This document shows positions 52,133 to 62,716 of a stretch of 64,000 bases of DNA, piece by piece. The DNA comes from Citreicella sp. C3M06. GTDB lineage: Bacteria; Pseudomonadota; Alphaproteobacteria; Rhodobacterales; Rhodobacteraceae. Location of the stretch: positions 1 to 64,000 of the forward strand of contig NZ_JAHKQA010000056.1 of assembly GCF_018860705.1 (NCBI RefSeq), given 5' to 3'. The notes under the pieces were generated by a model that worked only from the letters and a program-made list of their open reading frames with translations, was not told where the DNA came from and made no database searches. The position numbers and the translations under genes are program-made. The first letter of the stretch is position 1. Each line of letters opens with the position of its first letter.

Positions 52133-53634
52133 CGCAACCGAACATCCTCATCATCATGGTCGATCAACTCAACGGGACGTTGTTTCCCGATGGGCCGGCC
52201 GACTGGCTGCACGCGCCGAATCTGAAGCGACTCGCCGCGCGATCGGTGCGATTCCCCAATTGTTATACCGCAAGTCCGCTCTGCGCGCCGGGCCGGGCGT
52301 CATTCATGTCGGGGCAGTTGCCCTCGGTGACGGGGGTCTATGACAACGCCGCCGAATTCCCGTCGGACCTGCCGACCTATGCCCATCACCTGCGCCGCGC
52401 GGGCTATTACACCTGCCTGTCGGGCAAGATGCATTTTGTCGGCCCCGACCAGATGCACGGCTTCGAGGATCGTCTGACCACCGATATCTATCCCGCAGAT
52501 TTCGGCTGGACCCCGGATTACCGCAAGCCGGGAGAGCGCATCGACTGGTGGTATCACAACATGGGCTCGGTCACCGGGGCCGGGGTCGCCGAGATTTCCA
52601 ACCAGATGGAATATGACGACGAGGTCGGCAATTGCGCCAAGGCAAAGCTGTACGATCTGGCGCGCGGCAAGGACGATCGCCCGTGGTGCCTGACCGTCAG
52701 CTTCACCCATCCGCATGACCCCTATGTGGCGCGGCGCAAGTTCTGGGACATGTACGAGGATTGCGCGCATCTGCTGCCCGAGGTCCCGGCGATGGCCTAT
52801 GACGATCACGACCCGCATTCGCAGCGCATCTTTGATGCCAACGACTGGCGCGCCTTCGACATCACCGAAGACAACATCAAGCGCTCGCGCCGGGCCTATT
52901 TCGCCAACATCTCGTATCTTGATGAGAAGGTTGGCGAGATGCTGGATATCCTTGAAAGCACCCGGCAAGAGGCGGCGATCCTGTTCGTGTCGGATCACGG
53001 CGACATGCTGGGAGAGCGTGGGTTGTGGTTCAAGATGAACTTCTTCGAAGGCTCGGCGCGGGTGCCGATGATGATCTCTGCGCCCGGGCTGGAGCCGGGG
53101 CTGAACCTGACGCCTGTGTCCAATATCGACGTCTGCCCGACGCTGTGCGATCTGGCTGGCATCGACATGGCCGAGGTCATGCCATGGACCGCCGGAGAAC
53201 CGCTGATCCCGGTCGCCAAGGGCGCTGCGCGCGGCATGGTGGCGATGGAATACGCCGCCGAGGCGTCTTATGCGCCGCTCGTCGCGCTGCGGGACGGCAA
53301 GTACAAATACACCCGCTGTGCGCTCGACCCTGAACAGCTGTTCGATCTGGACGCCGATCCGCACGAGCTGGTGAACCTTGTCGGCCAGTCCGCCCATGCC
53401 GAGCCGCTGGAGCGGCTGCGCGCCGCCGCTGATGCCCGCTGGGATCTGGGCCGCTTTGACGAAGACGTCCGCAAGAGTCAGGCCAAGCGCTGGGTGGTCT
53501 ACGAGGCCCTGCGCAACGGCGACTATTACCCGTGGGATTACCAGCCCCTGCAGAAAGCCTCGGAGCGTTTCATGCGCAACCACATGGATCTGAACATGGT
53601 CGAGGATAACGCGCGCTTTCCGCGCGGCGAATGA
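52129..53634 (+). CDS. betC: Choline-sulfatase
   Basis: A 501-residue type I sulfatase that hydrolyses choline-O-sulfate to choline and sulfate in the cytoplasm. The formylglycine site is CAPGR at Cys52-Arg56 (CxPxR). Metal ligands appear in IIMVDQLNG (Asp12) and [31 protein letters not shown] is typical of BetC. The C-terminal choline-sulfatase tail ([17 protein letters not shown] and FMRNHMDLN) clinches the call over generic sulfatases. Cys to formylglycine conversion needs a modifying enzyme not present in this window. Its ATG overlaps the betI stop, and its stop overlaps the betB frame. Confidence 0.95.
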   Translation: MTQPNILIIMVDQLNGTLFPDGPADWLHAPNLKRLAARSVRFPNCYTASPLCAPGRASFMSGQLPSVTGVYDNAAEFPSDLPTYAHHLRRAGYYTCLSGKMHFVGPDQMHGFEDRLTTDIYPADFGWTPDYRKPGERIDWWYHNMGSVTGAGVAEISNQMEYDDEVGNCAKAKLYDLARGKDDRPWCLTVSFTHPHDPYVARRKFWDMYEDCAHLLPEVPAMAYDDHDPHSQRIFDANDWRAFDITEDNIKRSRRAYFANISYLDEKVGEMLDILESTRQEAAILFVSDHGDMLGERGLWFKMNFFEGSARVPMMISAPGLEPGLNLTPVSNIDVCPTLCDLAGIDMAEVMPWTAGEPLIPVAKGAARGMVAMEYAAEASYAPLVALRDGKYKYTRCALDPEQLFDLDADPHELVNLVGQSAHAEPLERLRAAADARWDLGRFDEDVRKSQAKRWVVYEALRNGDYYPWDYQPLQKASERFMRNHMDLNMVEDNARFPRGE

Positions 53635-55100
53635 TTGGAAATATGATGTACGACCCGCAACCGACCGCCAGCCATTATGTCAACGGTGCCTATCTGGAAG
53701 ACACGTCCGGCACCCCGATCCCGGTGATCTACCCCGCCACCGGCGAGGTGATCGCCACTGTCTACGCCGCCACCCCGGCGGTGATCGACGCCGCGCTTGC
53801 CGCCGCCGAGGCGGCGCAAAAGCTCTGGGCCAAGGTCAGCCCGCGCGAACGTGGCCGCGTGCTGACCCGCGCCGCGCAGATCATGCGCGAGCGCAATCAT
53901 GACCTGTCGGTGCTGGAAACCCGCGACACCGGCAAGCCGTTGCAGGAAACACTGGTGGCCGATGCCACCAGCGGCGCCGACGCCTTGGAATATTTCGGTG
54001 GCATCGCGGCGGGGTTGACCGGCGAACACATCCCGCTGGGCGAGGATTGGGTCTATACCATCCGCGAGGCGCTGGGCGTGTGCGTCGGCATCGGCGCGTG
54101 GAACTACCCGACGCAGATCGCCTGCTGGAAGGGCGCGCCCGCGCTGGCCTGCGGCAATGCCATGGTGTTCAAACCCTCGGAAACCACGCCGCTTTGCGCG
54201 CTCAAGATCGCCGAGATCCTGACCGAGGCGGGCGCGCCTGCCGGCCTGTTCAACGTGGTGCAGGGCATGGGCGAGGTTGGCTCTGCGCTGGTCACCGACC
54301 CGCGCGTCGCCAAGGTATCGCTCACCGGATCGGTGCCGACCGGGCGCAAGGTTTACGCTGCGGCGGCAGAGCAGATGAAGCATGTCACCATGGAACTGGG
54401 CGGCAAGTCGCCACTGGTGATCTTTGACGATGCCGATCTGGACAACGCCGTGAGCGGGGCGATCAACGGCAACTTCTATTCCTCGGGGCAGGTCTGTTCC
54501 AACGGCACGCGGGTGTTTGTGCAAAAGGGCATCAAGGAGGCGTTCCTTGCCCGGTTGGCAGAACGTCTGAAAAACGCCGTGATCGGCGATCCGCTGGACG
54601 AGGCGACCAGCTTTGGCCCGATGGTCAGCGAACGGCAGATGCAGATCGTGCAGGGCTACATCAACAAGGGCCGCGCCGAGGGCGCGCGGCTGATCAGCGG
54701 CGGCGGGCGCGTCGAGCGTGACGGGTTCTTCCTTGAACCGACGGTGTTTGCCGATGTCACCGACGACATGACCATTGCCCGCGAAGAAATCTTTGGCCCG
54801 GTCATGGCGGTGCTGGATTTCGACACCGAGGCCGAGGCCATCGCCCGCGCCAATGCCACCGAATTCGGCCTGTCCGCCGGGGTGTTCACGCGCGATCTGT
54901 CGCGCGCCCACCGCGTGATCGGCCAGCTGCGCGCTGGCAGCTGTTTCATCAACTCCTACAACGATGCGCCGGTCGAGGCCCCGTTCGGCGGCGTCAAGGC
55001 GTCGGGCGTCGGGCGCGAAAACAGCAAGGCGGCGCTGGATCACTGGAGCCAGCTCAAATCCGTCTATGTCCGTATGGGCGATGTCGAGGCAGCGTTCTGA
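53631..55100 (+). CDS. betB: Betaine-aldehyde dehydrogenase
   Basis: A 489-residue NAD(P)-dependent aldehyde dehydrogenase that makes glycine betaine from betaine aldehyde. Catalytic Cys289 is in [12 protein letters not shown] and general base Glu255 in [10 protein letters not shown] (numbering from the ATG at 53631). GAWNYP and FTGS-like SLTGSVPTG are cofactor motifs. Start choice is uncertain: the ATG at 53631 overlaps the betC stop, but GGAAAT favours an ATG at 53643 or 53646, which would remove 4-5 residues and give the more usual start. Its TGA overlaps the betA ATG by one base. Confidence 0.95.
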   Translation: MIGNMMYDPQPTASHYVNGAYLEDTSGTPIPVIYPATGEVIATVYAATPAVIDAALAAAEAAQKLWAKVSPRERGRVLTRAAQIMRERNHDLSVLETRDTGKPLQETLVADATSGADALEYFGGIAAGLTGEHIPLGEDWVYTIREALGVCVGIGAWNYPTQIACWKGAPALACGNAMVFKPSETTPLCALKIAEILTEAGAPAGLFNVVQGMGEVGSALVTDPRVAKVSLTGSVPTGRKVYAAAAEQMKHVTMELGGKSPLVIFDDADLDNAVSGAINGNFYSSGQVCSNGTRVFVQKGIKEAFLARLAERLKNAVIGDPLDEATSFGPMVSERQMQIVQGYINKGRAEGARLISGGGRVERDGFFLEPTVFADVTDDMTIAREEIFGPVMAVLDFDTEAEAIARANATEFGLSAGVFTRDLSRAHRVIGQLRAGSCFINSYNDAPVEAPFGGVKASGVGRENSKAALDHWSQLKSVYVRMGDVEAAF

Positions 55101-56758
55101 TGCAAGCAGAGTATGTCATCGTCGGCGCTGGCTCTGCGGGCTGCGCCATGGCCTACCGTCTTGCCGAGGCGGGCAAGAAGGTGCTGGTCATCGAACATGG
55201 CGGCTCTGACGCGGGGCCGTTCATTCAAATGCCGGGGGCGCTCAGCTACCCGATGAACATGAAGCGCTACGACTGGGGCTACCAGACCGAGCCAGAACCG
55301 CATCTGGGCGGGCGCCGCCTTGTGACGCCGCGCGGCAAGGTGATTGGCGGTTCGTCCTCGATCAACGGCATGATCTATGTGCGCGGCCATGCGCGCGATT
55401 TCGACCATTGGCGCGATCAGGGCGCCGATGGCTGGGGCTATGCCGATGTGCTGCCCTATTACCAGCGCATGGAAAACTGGCATGACGGCGGCCATGGCGG
55501 CGACGCGGCATGGCGCGGCACCGATGGCCCGCTGCATGTCACGCGCGGCCCGCGTCTTAACCCGCTGACGCAAGCCTTTGTCGAAGCGGGCCGTCAAGCG
55601 GGCTATCCCGTCACCGGCGATTACAATGGCCAGCAGCAAGAGGGCTTTGGCCCCTTCGACATGACCGTCTGGAAGGGCGAGCGCTTTTCGGCGGCCAAGG
55701 CCTATCTGCGCCCGGCGCTGAAACGCGAAAACTGCGATCTGATCCGTGCCTTTGCCCGCCGCGTCATCATCGAAGATGGCCGGGCTGTCGGCGTCGAGGT
55801 CGAGCGCGGCGGCAAGATCGAGGTGATCCGGGCAGAGGCCGAGGTGATCCTTGCCGCCTCGTCGCTCAACTCGCCCAAGCTGCTGCTGCTCTCGGGCATC
55901 GGGCCGGGGGCTGAACTTGCGCAGCATGGCATCGACGTGGTGGCTGACCGCGCGGGGGTGGGCAAGAACCTTCAGGACCATCTGGAACTGTACATCCAGG
56001 CGGCGGCGAGCCAGCCGGTGAGCCTGTACAAATACTGGAACCTGCCGGGCAAAGCCTATGTTGGGGCGCGTTGGCTGCTCAATCGATCTGGCCCCGGCGC
56101 GTCGAACCAGTTCGAAAGCGCCGCGTTCATCCGCAGCCGGGCGGGGGTGGATTACCCCGACATCCAGTACCATTTCCTGCCCATCGCGGTGCGCTATGAC
56201 GGTCAGGCGTCAGCCGAAGGCCATGGCTTTCAGGCCCATACCGGGCCAATGCGCAGCCCGTCGCGCGGCGAAGTCACATTGCGCAGCAGCGATCCGGTCG
56301 ACGCCCCGAAGATTCAGTTCAACTACATGAGCCACGAACAGGACTGGGCGGATTTCCGGCGCTGCATCCGCCTCACGCGCGAGATCTTCGGGCAGCAGGC
56401 GTTCGCGCCCTATTACCGCAAAGAGATCCAGCCGGGCATCGATGCGCAATCCGATGACGAGCTTAACGCCTTCATCAAGGACCACGTGGAATCGGCCTAC
56501 CACCCCTGCGGCACCGCCCGAATGGGCCGCAAGGATGATCCGACGGCGGTGGTCGATCCCGAATGCCGGGTGATCGGTGTCGACGGGCTGCGCCTTGCCG
56601 ACAGTTCGATCTTTCCGCGCATCACCAACGGCAATCTCAACGCGCCGTCGATCATGACGGGGGAAAAGGCGGCGGATCACATCCTTGGCCGCGCGCCGCT
56701 GGCGCCCGACAACCGTGCCCCGTGGATCCACCCGAACTGGGAAACAGCGCAAAGATGA
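55100..56758 (+). CDS. betA: Choline dehydrogenase
   Basis: A 552-residue GMC-family flavoprotein that oxidises choline to betaine aldehyde (and can go on to betaine), linked to the respiratory chain. The FAD site is [20 protein letters not shown] at residues 5-24 and the GMC signature is in [37 protein letters not shown] is the second GMC signature. The catalytic His region is [12 protein letters not shown], followed by [17 protein letters not shown]. It closes the canonical betICBA order, joined to betB by a one-base overlap. Confidence 0.96.
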   Translation: MQAEYVIVGAGSAGCAMAYRLAEAGKKVLVIEHGGSDAGPFIQMPGALSYPMNMKRYDWGYQTEPEPHLGGRRLVTPRGKVIGGSSSINGMIYVRGHARDFDHWRDQGADGWGYADVLPYYQRMENWHDGGHGGDAAWRGTDGPLHVTRGPRLNPLTQAFVEAGRQAGYPVTGDYNGQQQEGFGPFDMTVWKGERFSAAKAYLRPALKRENCDLIRAFARRVIIEDGRAVGVEVERGGKIEVIRAEAEVILAASSLNSPKLLLLSGIGPGAELAQHGIDVVADRAGVGKNLQDHLELYIQAAASQPVSLYKYWNLPGKAYVGARWLLNRSGPGASNQFESAAFIRSRAGVDYPDIQYHFLPIAVRYDGQASAEGHGFQAHTGPMRSPSRGEVTLRSSDPVDAPKIQFNYMSHEQDWADFRRCIRLTREIFGQQAFAPYYRKEIQPGIDAQSDDELNAFIKDHVESAYHPCGTARMGRKDDPTAVVDPECRVIGVDGLRLADSSIFPRITNGNLNAPSIMTGEKAADHILGRAPLAPDNRAPWIHPNWETAQR

Positions 56759-56777
56759 ACTTCGGGGCTGATTTCCC

Positions 56778-59162
56778 GTGAAGGATGCAGCTATAACCGC
56801 CCTCGGACAGACGGGGGCGGTCATGCGCACATCACTCGGGGCTTTGTTGGTCATCGGACTTGCGGGCTTGCAATTCATCGCGGTGCTGGCGGTGGTGTTC
56901 TCATCCTACGTCACCTCGGAACGGGCGCTGCTGGATCACGCGCGCGAGCTGCTGAGCGATGTCGGCACCAACACCATCGCCCATTCGCGCGGCTTTGTGG
57001 CCCCGGCGCAGAGCGCGGCAGAACTGTCGGCGCGGCTGGCGCGCGACCGGGTCATCGCCTCGGACGTGCCCGAGCTGATGGAGCAACTGTTCTTTCAGCA
57101 GCTGCAACTCGCCCCGCAATTCGCCGGGGTTTATTACGGCAGCGAAGAGGGCGATTTTGTCTATGTCATGCGCTCGAAAGGCTCGGGGCCGTTCCGTACC
57201 AAGATCATCCGCCACCAAGGCGGCGTGCGCACCACCGAGCTGATCTGGCGCGACGACAAATTCAATGTGATCGCACGGTGGATGGACCCCGATGATGTCT
57301 ACGAGCCGCGCCAGCGCCCTTGGTACATTCGCGCCAAGGACCAGATGACCACGATCTGGACCGATCCCTATATCTTTTTCTCGTCACAGCAACCGGGGAT
57401 CACGCTGGCCTCGCCGGTGATCGACCGGCAGGAAACCGGGCTGGAGGGGGTGCGCGGCATCGTCGGCGTCGATATCGAGATCAGCGACATTTCCGATTTT
57501 CTCGCCAATCTGCGCATCGGCAGCACCGGGCGGGCGCTGATCATCCACGCCAATGGCGACGTCATCGCGCACCCCGATAAATCGCTGCTCAAGGAGCAGA
57601 CCGCTGACGGCACGCTGCATTTTGTCGACATTGCCCATATCGACGATCCCATCGCGCGGGCCGCCTTTGCCCAGCTGGAGGCTGACGGGCAGGTCCCGGT
57701 CGAGCAAGAGACGCTGTCGCAGTTCAATTATAACGGCGAAACCTATGTCTCGGTGGTGATGCCGCCGATGAGCGACAAGCTGCCCTGGACCATCGCCGCC
57801 TACGCGCCGGAAAGCGATTTCACCGCCGCCATCAAGCAGAACCGCCTGACGAACATCTGGATCGCGGGGGCGGTGGCGGTGCTGACCGCCATCGCCGGGC
57901 TGGCGCTGGCGAATTACATCCACAAGCCGGTGCGCGCCTTTGCCGTGCGCTCGGCGCTGGTGGCGCAGGGCGAGCTTGACCCGTCCGATCCGCTGCCCGC
58001 CACCTACGAAGAGCTCGAGAAGGCCAACGAGACGCTGATGCAGCAGATCGCCGCCCGCCGCGAGACCGAAATGGAATACGGCAGCACCTTCGCGCTATCG
58101 TCGCGGGGGATGGCGCAGATCGACGCGCAGACCGGGCGCTTCTTGCGGGTCAACGAAAAGTTCTCTGAAATCACCGGCTATTCCGCCACGGAACTGTCGC
58201 AGATGCCCTTCACGCTTCTGGGCCACCCCAAGGATCCGCCGGTGCTGCTGTTCGACAATGACCAGCGTGGTACTCCGCGTGAGGTCAATCATGAGATGCG
58301 GTGCCTGCGCCGCGACGGCGAGGCTTTCTGGGCGCTGGTCAACGCCATTCTGATCTTCAATCAGGAAGGCAAACCCCTGCACATCGTTCTAACGATGGAT
58401 GACATCACCTCGGCCAAGCAGACCGAAGAGCAACTTGCCGAGCTGTCCAAGGATCTGTCGAACCTCGCGCGGGACAACACCATGGGGCAGGTGGCGGCGG
58501 GGCTGGCGCATGAGCTGAACCAGCCGCTGACCGCCATTGCGCAGAACGCCGACAGCGCGCTGTTTGCGGCGCAGCAGATGGGCGGGGCCGGGCACGGGCT
58601 GCACGAGACGCTGGACGAGATCGCGGAACAGGCCCTGCGCGCCGGCGAGATCATCCGGGCGCTGCGTGCCTTCATTCGCCGCGACGAAGGCTGTCGCAGC
58701 GATTTCGACCTGTCCGAACTGGTGAGCCAGACCCAGCGGCTGCTCAGCGCTGAATCGCGGGCGGCGGGCGTGTCGGTGATCGCCGATCTCGGGGCGCTGC
58801 CGGCGGTGCATGCCAACCGTCTTCAGATTGCGCAGGTTCTGGTGAACCTGATGCGCAACGCGATCGAGGCGGTGGCCGAAGGCGACGACCTTGACCGGCG
58901 GGTGATTGTCGAGGCGAAGGTTGACGGCAACGAGGTCCACGTCTGTGTGTCCGACACCGGGCCGGGTGTGGCCGAGGGCATTACGCTGTTCGCCGAGTTC
59001 GAGACGACCAAGGCGGCGGGCATGGGGCTTGGCCTGTCGATCTGCCGGTCGATCTGCCTCGCCAACGGCGGGCGGCTGTGGCACCAGCCGCGAGAGCCCC
59101 ATGGCGCGATGTTCTGTTTTACATTGCAGGTCGGTGGGATGGAGGCCACTCAGGCGGCCTGA
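56778..59162 (+). CDS. Cache/PAS membrane sensor histidine kinase
   Basis: A 794-residue sensor kinase starting 19 bases after betA. A membrane helix (about residues 20-42) is followed by a double-Cache sensor domain (about 50-335) with RPWYIRAKDQ and WTDPYIFFSSQQPGITLASPV typical of dCACHE. A second helix lies at about 357-377. A PAS domain spans about 435-540. HisKA has His578 in AAGLAHELNQPLTAI, the NtrB/FixL/DctB type, and the ATPase has VLVNLMRNAIEAV and DTGPGVA. I start at the GTG at 56778; an ATG at 56823 (779 residues) is equally possible. It pairs with the next regulator gene. Proximity to bet genes suggests choline or betaine as cue. Confidence 0.88.
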   Translation: MKDAAITALGQTGAVMRTSLGALLVIGLAGLQFIAVLAVVFSSYVTSERALLDHARELLSDVGTNTIAHSRGFVAPAQSAAELSARLARDRVIASDVPELMEQLFFQQLQLAPQFAGVYYGSEEGDFVYVMRSKGSGPFRTKIIRHQGGVRTTELIWRDDKFNVIARWMDPDDVYEPRQRPWYIRAKDQMTTIWTDPYIFFSSQQPGITLASPVIDRQETGLEGVRGIVGVDIEISDISDFLANLRIGSTGRALIIHANGDVIAHPDKSLLKEQTADGTLHFVDIAHIDDPIARAAFAQLEADGQVPVEQETLSQFNYNGETYVSVVMPPMSDKLPWTIAAYAPESDFTAAIKQNRLTNIWIAGAVAVLTAIAGLALANYIHKPVRAFAVRSALVAQGELDPSDPLPATYEELEKANETLMQQIAARRETEMEYGSTFALSSRGMAQIDAQTGRFLRVNEKFSEITGYSATELSQMPFTLLGHPKDPPVLLFDNDQRGTPREVNHEMRCLRRDGEAFWALVNAILIFNQEGKPLHIVLTMDDITSAKQTEEQLAELSKDLSNLARDNTMGQVAAGLAHELNQPLTAIAQNADSALFAAQQMGGAGHGLHETLDEIAEQALRAGEIIRALRAFIRRDEGCRSDFDLSELVSQTQRLLSAESRAAGVSVIADLGALPAVHANRLQIAQVLVNLMRNAIEAVAEGDDLDRRVIVEAKVDGNEVHVCVSDTGPGVAEGITLFAEFETTKAAGMGLGLSICRSICLANGGRLWHQPREPHGAMFCFTLQVGGMEATQAA

Positions 59163-59245
59163 CAAAAACACAGTTTTTTGAGTGACATGGCCCCTGCTTG
59201 CTGTGTAGGCTCAAGCCGTGGGGACACAACGCGATATTTGATCTT

Positions 59246-59875
59246 ATGACAGACGGGACGCCAGCGGTCTTCATCGTGGATGATGACCAAGACATTCGCA
59301 CGTCACTGACCCGGGCGCTTGGGCAGCGTGGTTTCGAGGTCAGTGCCTACGCCTCGGCACAGGCGTTTCTCGACGCTTACGATGGCGAAACGGCTGCCTG
59401 CCTCGTGCTCGATTACGGCATGCCGGGGATGAACGGGCTCGAGCTTCAGGCGCGGCTGAACGCCAATGGTAGCCCGCTTGCGGTGATCTTCATCACCGGC
59501 CACGGCGGCGTGCCGGAATCCGTGCAGGCGATGCGCGCAGGCGCGGTGGATTTCCTTGAAAAACCGTTCCGGCAGTCGACCTTGGTCGAGCGGATCAAGG
59601 CGGCGCAGCAGATCGCTGCGGACAAGCAGGCGGCGCTTGTCCGCCGGCGCGATCTTGCTACGCGGTTCGGGCGACTTACCGCGCGCGAGGAAGAGATCGT
59701 CGAGCGTATGGTCGCCAATCCGGCCGAAGTGTCGAGCAAGGAAATCGGCAATGCGCTGGGCATCAGCCCGCGCACCGTCGACCATCATCGCGCCCGCATT
59801 CTGGAAAAACTTGAAATCCGCTCGCTGGTCGAACTGGTCGATCTTGTCTCAAAGCTGAAAGCTCCGGCCGGCTAG
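59246..59875 (+). CDS. FixJ/LuxR-type response regulator
   Basis: A 209-residue regulator. The receiver has Asp11-Asp13 (VDDDQD), phosphoacceptor Asp56 (LDYGMPGMNG), Thr84 and Lys106 (FLEKPF). The C-terminal LuxR-type HTH includes FGRLTAREEEIVERM and NALGISPRTVDHHRARILEKL at about 140-190. The layout is that of FixJ and TodT-type regulators, which pair with kinases of the ELNQP class like the one just upstream. The ATG at 59246 lacks a clear ribosome-binding site. The target genes are unknown, but the bet operon is the neighbour. Confidence 0.9.
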   Translation: MTDGTPAVFIVDDDQDIRTSLTRALGQRGFEVSAYASAQAFLDAYDGETAACLVLDYGMPGMNGLELQARLNANGSPLAVIFITGHGGVPESVQAMRAGAVDFLEKPFRQSTLVERIKAAQQIAADKQAALVRRRDLATRFGRLTAREEEIVERMVANPAEVSSKEIGNALGISPRTVDHHRARILEKLEIRSLVELVDLVSKLKAPAG

Positions 59876-59972
59876 TCGGCGCTGTGCACCTGCGCGGGGG
59901 TGCTGCGCGCCTCGCCGGAATTGCCCCATGGCGCAAATCGCCTAGCTTTCGTGCAAAGATATGGAGCACGAT

Positions 59973-60950
59973 ATGGGTTACCTCAAGGACGGCCAGTGGC
60001 AGGACCGCTGGGATTACACCAGCAAGGACGGCAGCTTCGAGCGCTGGACCACGGAGTTCCGCGACTGGATCACGCCGGATGGCAGCGCTGGCCCGGACGG
60101 CGCCAAGGGCTATCCCGCCGAGGCCGGGCGCTATCATCTTTATGTCAGCTATGCCTGCCCATGGGCGCACCGCACGCTGATCTTCCGCGCGCTGAAGGGG
60201 CTTGAAGACCTGATCGACGTCAGCGTCGTGCACCCCGAGATGCTGTCGAACGGCTGGAGCTTTGGCAGCGATTTTCCCGGCGCGACCGGGGATCGGCTGC
60301 ACGGGCTGACACATCTGCGCGACGTCTATCTCAAGGTGAATCCCAGAATGTCGGGCCGCGTCACGGTGCCGGTGCTGTGGGATCGCGCCAGCGAGACCAT
60401 TGTGTCGAACGAAAGCGCCGAGATCATCCGCATGTTCAATTCGGCCTTTGACGGGCTGACCGGAAACATCGACGATTACTGGCCTGAAGACCTGCGCGGC
60501 GATATCGAAACCATCAACGCCCGTGTCTACGACACGGTGAACAACGGCGTCTACAAGGCCGGGTTCGCCACCACGCAAAAGGCCTATGACGCGGCGGTCG
60601 GTCCGCTGTTCGACTCGCTCGACTGGCTCGAAGACATCCTGTCGCGGCAACGCTACCTTGCCGGCGGGCGCATCACCGAGGCGGACTGGCGATTGTTCAC
60701 CACGCTGATCCGGTTCGACAAGATCTACGAGTGCCATTTCAAGTGCAACAAGGCGCGGATCGTCGATTATCCCAACCTGTGGGCCTATACCCGCGAGCTG
60801 TATCAATGGCCCGGCGTGGCAAAGACCGTGGCGTTCGACCACATCTGCCGCCACTATTACCACAGCCATGACATGATCAATCCGTACCGCATCGTGCCGG
60901 TCGGCCCGAAGCTTGATCTTGCGGCCCCGCATGGGCGCGAAGCGCTTTAG
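59973..60950 (+). CDS. Glutathionyl-hydroquinone reductase (Xi-class glutathione transferase)
   Basis: A 325-residue Xi-class glutathione transferase (YqjG/ECM4/PcpF type) that uses glutathione to reduce S-glutathionyl-hydroquinones. The catalytic Cys62 is in YVSYACPWAHRT, which is the family motif. VPVLWDRASETIVSNESAEI is the glutathione site, and the C-terminal all-helical domain ends with HYYHSHDMINPYRIVP, also diagnostic. I chose the ATG at 59973, as GGAG lies 6 bases upstream; an ATG at 59961 is possible. The gene is monocistronic and convergent with a receiver gene one base away. Confidence 0.94.
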   Translation: MGYLKDGQWQDRWDYTSKDGSFERWTTEFRDWITPDGSAGPDGAKGYPAEAGRYHLYVSYACPWAHRTLIFRALKGLEDLIDVSVVHPEMLSNGWSFGSDFPGATGDRLHGLTHLRDVYLKVNPRMSGRVTVPVLWDRASETIVSNESAEIIRMFNSAFDGLTGNIDDYWPEDLRGDIETINARVYDTVNNGVYKAGFATTQKAYDAAVGPLFDSLDWLEDILSRQRYLAGGRITEADWRLFTTLIRFDKIYECHFKCNKARIVDYPNLWAYTRELYQWPGVAKTVAFDHICRHYYHSHDMINPYRIVPVGPKLDLAAPHGREAL

Positions 60951-60951
60951 G

Positions 60952-61317
60952 TCAGGCCGGCACCCTGCCGTAATGCTCGACCATGGCTGCAAGGTCCGAC
61001 GGCGCTGTGGCGATCGGCAGGAAGGCGCAGGCATTGGCGCAATGCCGGAAGATCGAGCCATCGGAAAAGAACGAGGTGTTGGTGACAAAGATCACCCGCG
61101 CCTCGGGGCGCCGGTAGCTGGCGAAATCCGCAACCGCCAAGGCGCTGCCCTCTTCCAGAACGAGGTCGAGCACGATCACCTGTGGATTGAGTTCCAGCAG
61201 AAGCTCGGTCGCGCTATCCTGCGAATGGGCAATGTGCACCTCGCCGCCAAGCCGTTCCAAGTGCAGCCGCCATAGTGTTGACAGTTCCTTGCTGCTTTCC
61301 ACGATCAGTATACGCAC
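60952..61317 (-). CDS. Degenerate receiver-domain protein
   Basis: A 121-residue CheY-like protein. It keeps Asp51 in VIVLDLVLEEG and the fold (RILIVESSKELS, RVIFVTNTS). The usual acidic pair is reduced to Glu7 followed by Ser-Ser, and the invariant Lys is missing: AFLPIATAP stands where FLxKP is expected. It may be constitutively active or a pseudoreceiver. I chose the GTG at 61317 with GGAGG 8 bases upstream; the frame extends to 61380. No kinase is adjacent. It is convergent with the transferase gene and divergent from the transglycosylase gene. Confidence 0.75.
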   Translation of the reverse strand: MRILIVESSKELSTLWRLHLERLGGEVHIAHSQDSATELLLELNPQVIVLDLVLEEGSALAVADFASYRRPEARVIFVTNTSFFSDGSIFRHCANACAFLPIATAPSDLAAMVEHYGRVPA

Positions 61318-61495
61318 TGTCACCGCCTCCGCCACCCGTCGAACTGCATTGGAACAGTTTTCGACCTTAGTTCTAAACAAATCTTTAACGCCCGTCGAGA
61401 TCGCAGGACCAAACCAAGAACGTAGGCGGTCTCCCGCTTGTTGCGCTTCGGGGGATGCTTGCTAGTGTGGCCGAAGGTTTTTGGACGAGGGCGAC

Positions 61496-62677
61496 ATGCG
61501 GGCTGTGCACTTCTCGATTGGACTGTCGCTGCTGAGCGCGACCATGGCGCCGGCGCAGCAGGCCCCGTGCGGCGGGGATTTTTCGGCCTTTGTCGGCCAG
61601 TTGGCGCAGGATGGCGTGGCGCGCGGCCATGATCCCGCCACGGTTCAGCGGTTTCTGTCAGATGTGCGCCAAGACCCCGCGGTGCTGCAACGCGACCGCG
61701 GGCAGGGCATCTTTCAGACGCCCTTCATCGAATTTTCGCGCAAGTTGATCAGCCAGGACCGGCTTGACCGGGGCCGCAGGCTGGCCCAGCAATATGACGG
61801 CGTCTTTTCTCAGATCGAGCGCAACTATGGCATCGCGCGCGGCGTGCTTCTGGCATTCTGGGCGTTCGAGACCGATTTCGGCGCCTTTCAGGGCGATTTC
61901 AACACGTTGAACGCGCTGGTCACGCTGGCCCATGATTGCCGCCGCCCCGAGATTTTCCGCCCGCAGATCTTTGCCGCGCTCGAGCTGTACGAGCAGGGCG
62001 CTTTCGATCCGGCCACCACAACCGGGGCCTGGGCCGGAGAAATCGGGCAGGTTCAGATGCTGCCGCGCGACATTCTGGAAAACGGCGTCGATGGCGATGG
62101 CGACGGGCAGGTGCGGCTCAAGACCTCGGCGCCCGATGCGTTGATGTCGGGGGCAAAGATGCTGGCGGGGCTGGGCTGGCGTCATGGCGAGCCATGGCTC
62201 GAAGAGGTGGAGCTGCCAGAGGGCATGGATTGGGCGCTGAGCGGGCTGGAAACCACGCGCACCGTGGCGGAGTGGGAACGGCTCGGGGTGCGGGCCCGCG
62301 ATGGGGCGCTGGATGACGGGCGGCTCGAAGCGTCGATCCTGCTGCCGCAGGGCAAGGGCGGGCCAAGCTTTATCGCCTACCCGAACTTCCGCGTCTATTT
62401 TGAATGGAATCAAAGCTTTACCTATGTCATGACCGCCGCCTATTTCGCCACGCGGCTCGAAGGCGCCCCGGTGTATGAGGCTGGAACCCCTGCGCCCGGC
62501 CTGTCTGGCGAGCAGATGCAGGCGCTGCAACGGGCCTTGCAGGCACGCGGCTACGATGTCGGGGAGATTGACGGCATCCTCGGCGCGGGAACCCGCGCAG
62601 CGGTGCGTGACGTGCAGGCGCGGCTGGGGCTGGCCGCTGACGGCTGGCCAACGCAGGAGCTGCTGAACCGACTCTGA
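61496..62677 (+). CDS. Lytic murein transglycosylase with peptidoglycan-binding domain
   Basis: A 393-residue periplasmic enzyme of the MltB-type (SLT_2) family, which cleaves glycan strands to 1,6-anhydro ends. A signal sequence (residues 1-20) precedes the catalytic domain at about 25-320. The catalytic Glu125 is in LLAFWAFETDFG. GEIGQVQMLPRDILENGVDGDGDG, YVMTAAYF and the FIAYPNFRVYFEWNQS segment are typical. The C-terminal PG_binding_1 domain lies at about 335-390 (LSGEQMQALQRALQARGYD). There is no lipobox at the signal end. GAGG precedes the ATG by 6 bases. Confidence 0.93.
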   Translation: MRAVHFSIGLSLLSATMAPAQQAPCGGDFSAFVGQLAQDGVARGHDPATVQRFLSDVRQDPAVLQRDRGQGIFQTPFIEFSRKLISQDRLDRGRRLAQQYDGVFSQIERNYGIARGVLLAFWAFETDFGAFQGDFNTLNALVTLAHDCRRPEIFRPQIFAALELYEQGAFDPATTTGAWAGEIGQVQMLPRDILENGVDGDGDGQVRLKTSAPDALMSGAKMLAGLGWRHGEPWLEEVELPEGMDWALSGLETTRTVAEWERLGVRARDGALDDGRLEASILLPQGKGGPSFIAYPNFRVYFEWNQSFTYVMTAAYFATRLEGAPVYEAGTPAPGLSGEQMQALQRALQARGYDVGEIDGILGAGTRAAVRDVQARLGLAADGWPTQELLNRL

Positions 62678-62716
62678 GGGCGGGGAACATGCGCGCCGCT
62701 TCGCGGTTGTCCCCGC

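Noticed and set aside
59946-59972. ATG at 59961 as the start of the glutathionyl-hydroquinone reductase
   Set aside because: The GGAG within ATGGAGC is better spaced as the ribosome-binding site for the ATG at 59973, which also gives the typical N-terminus.
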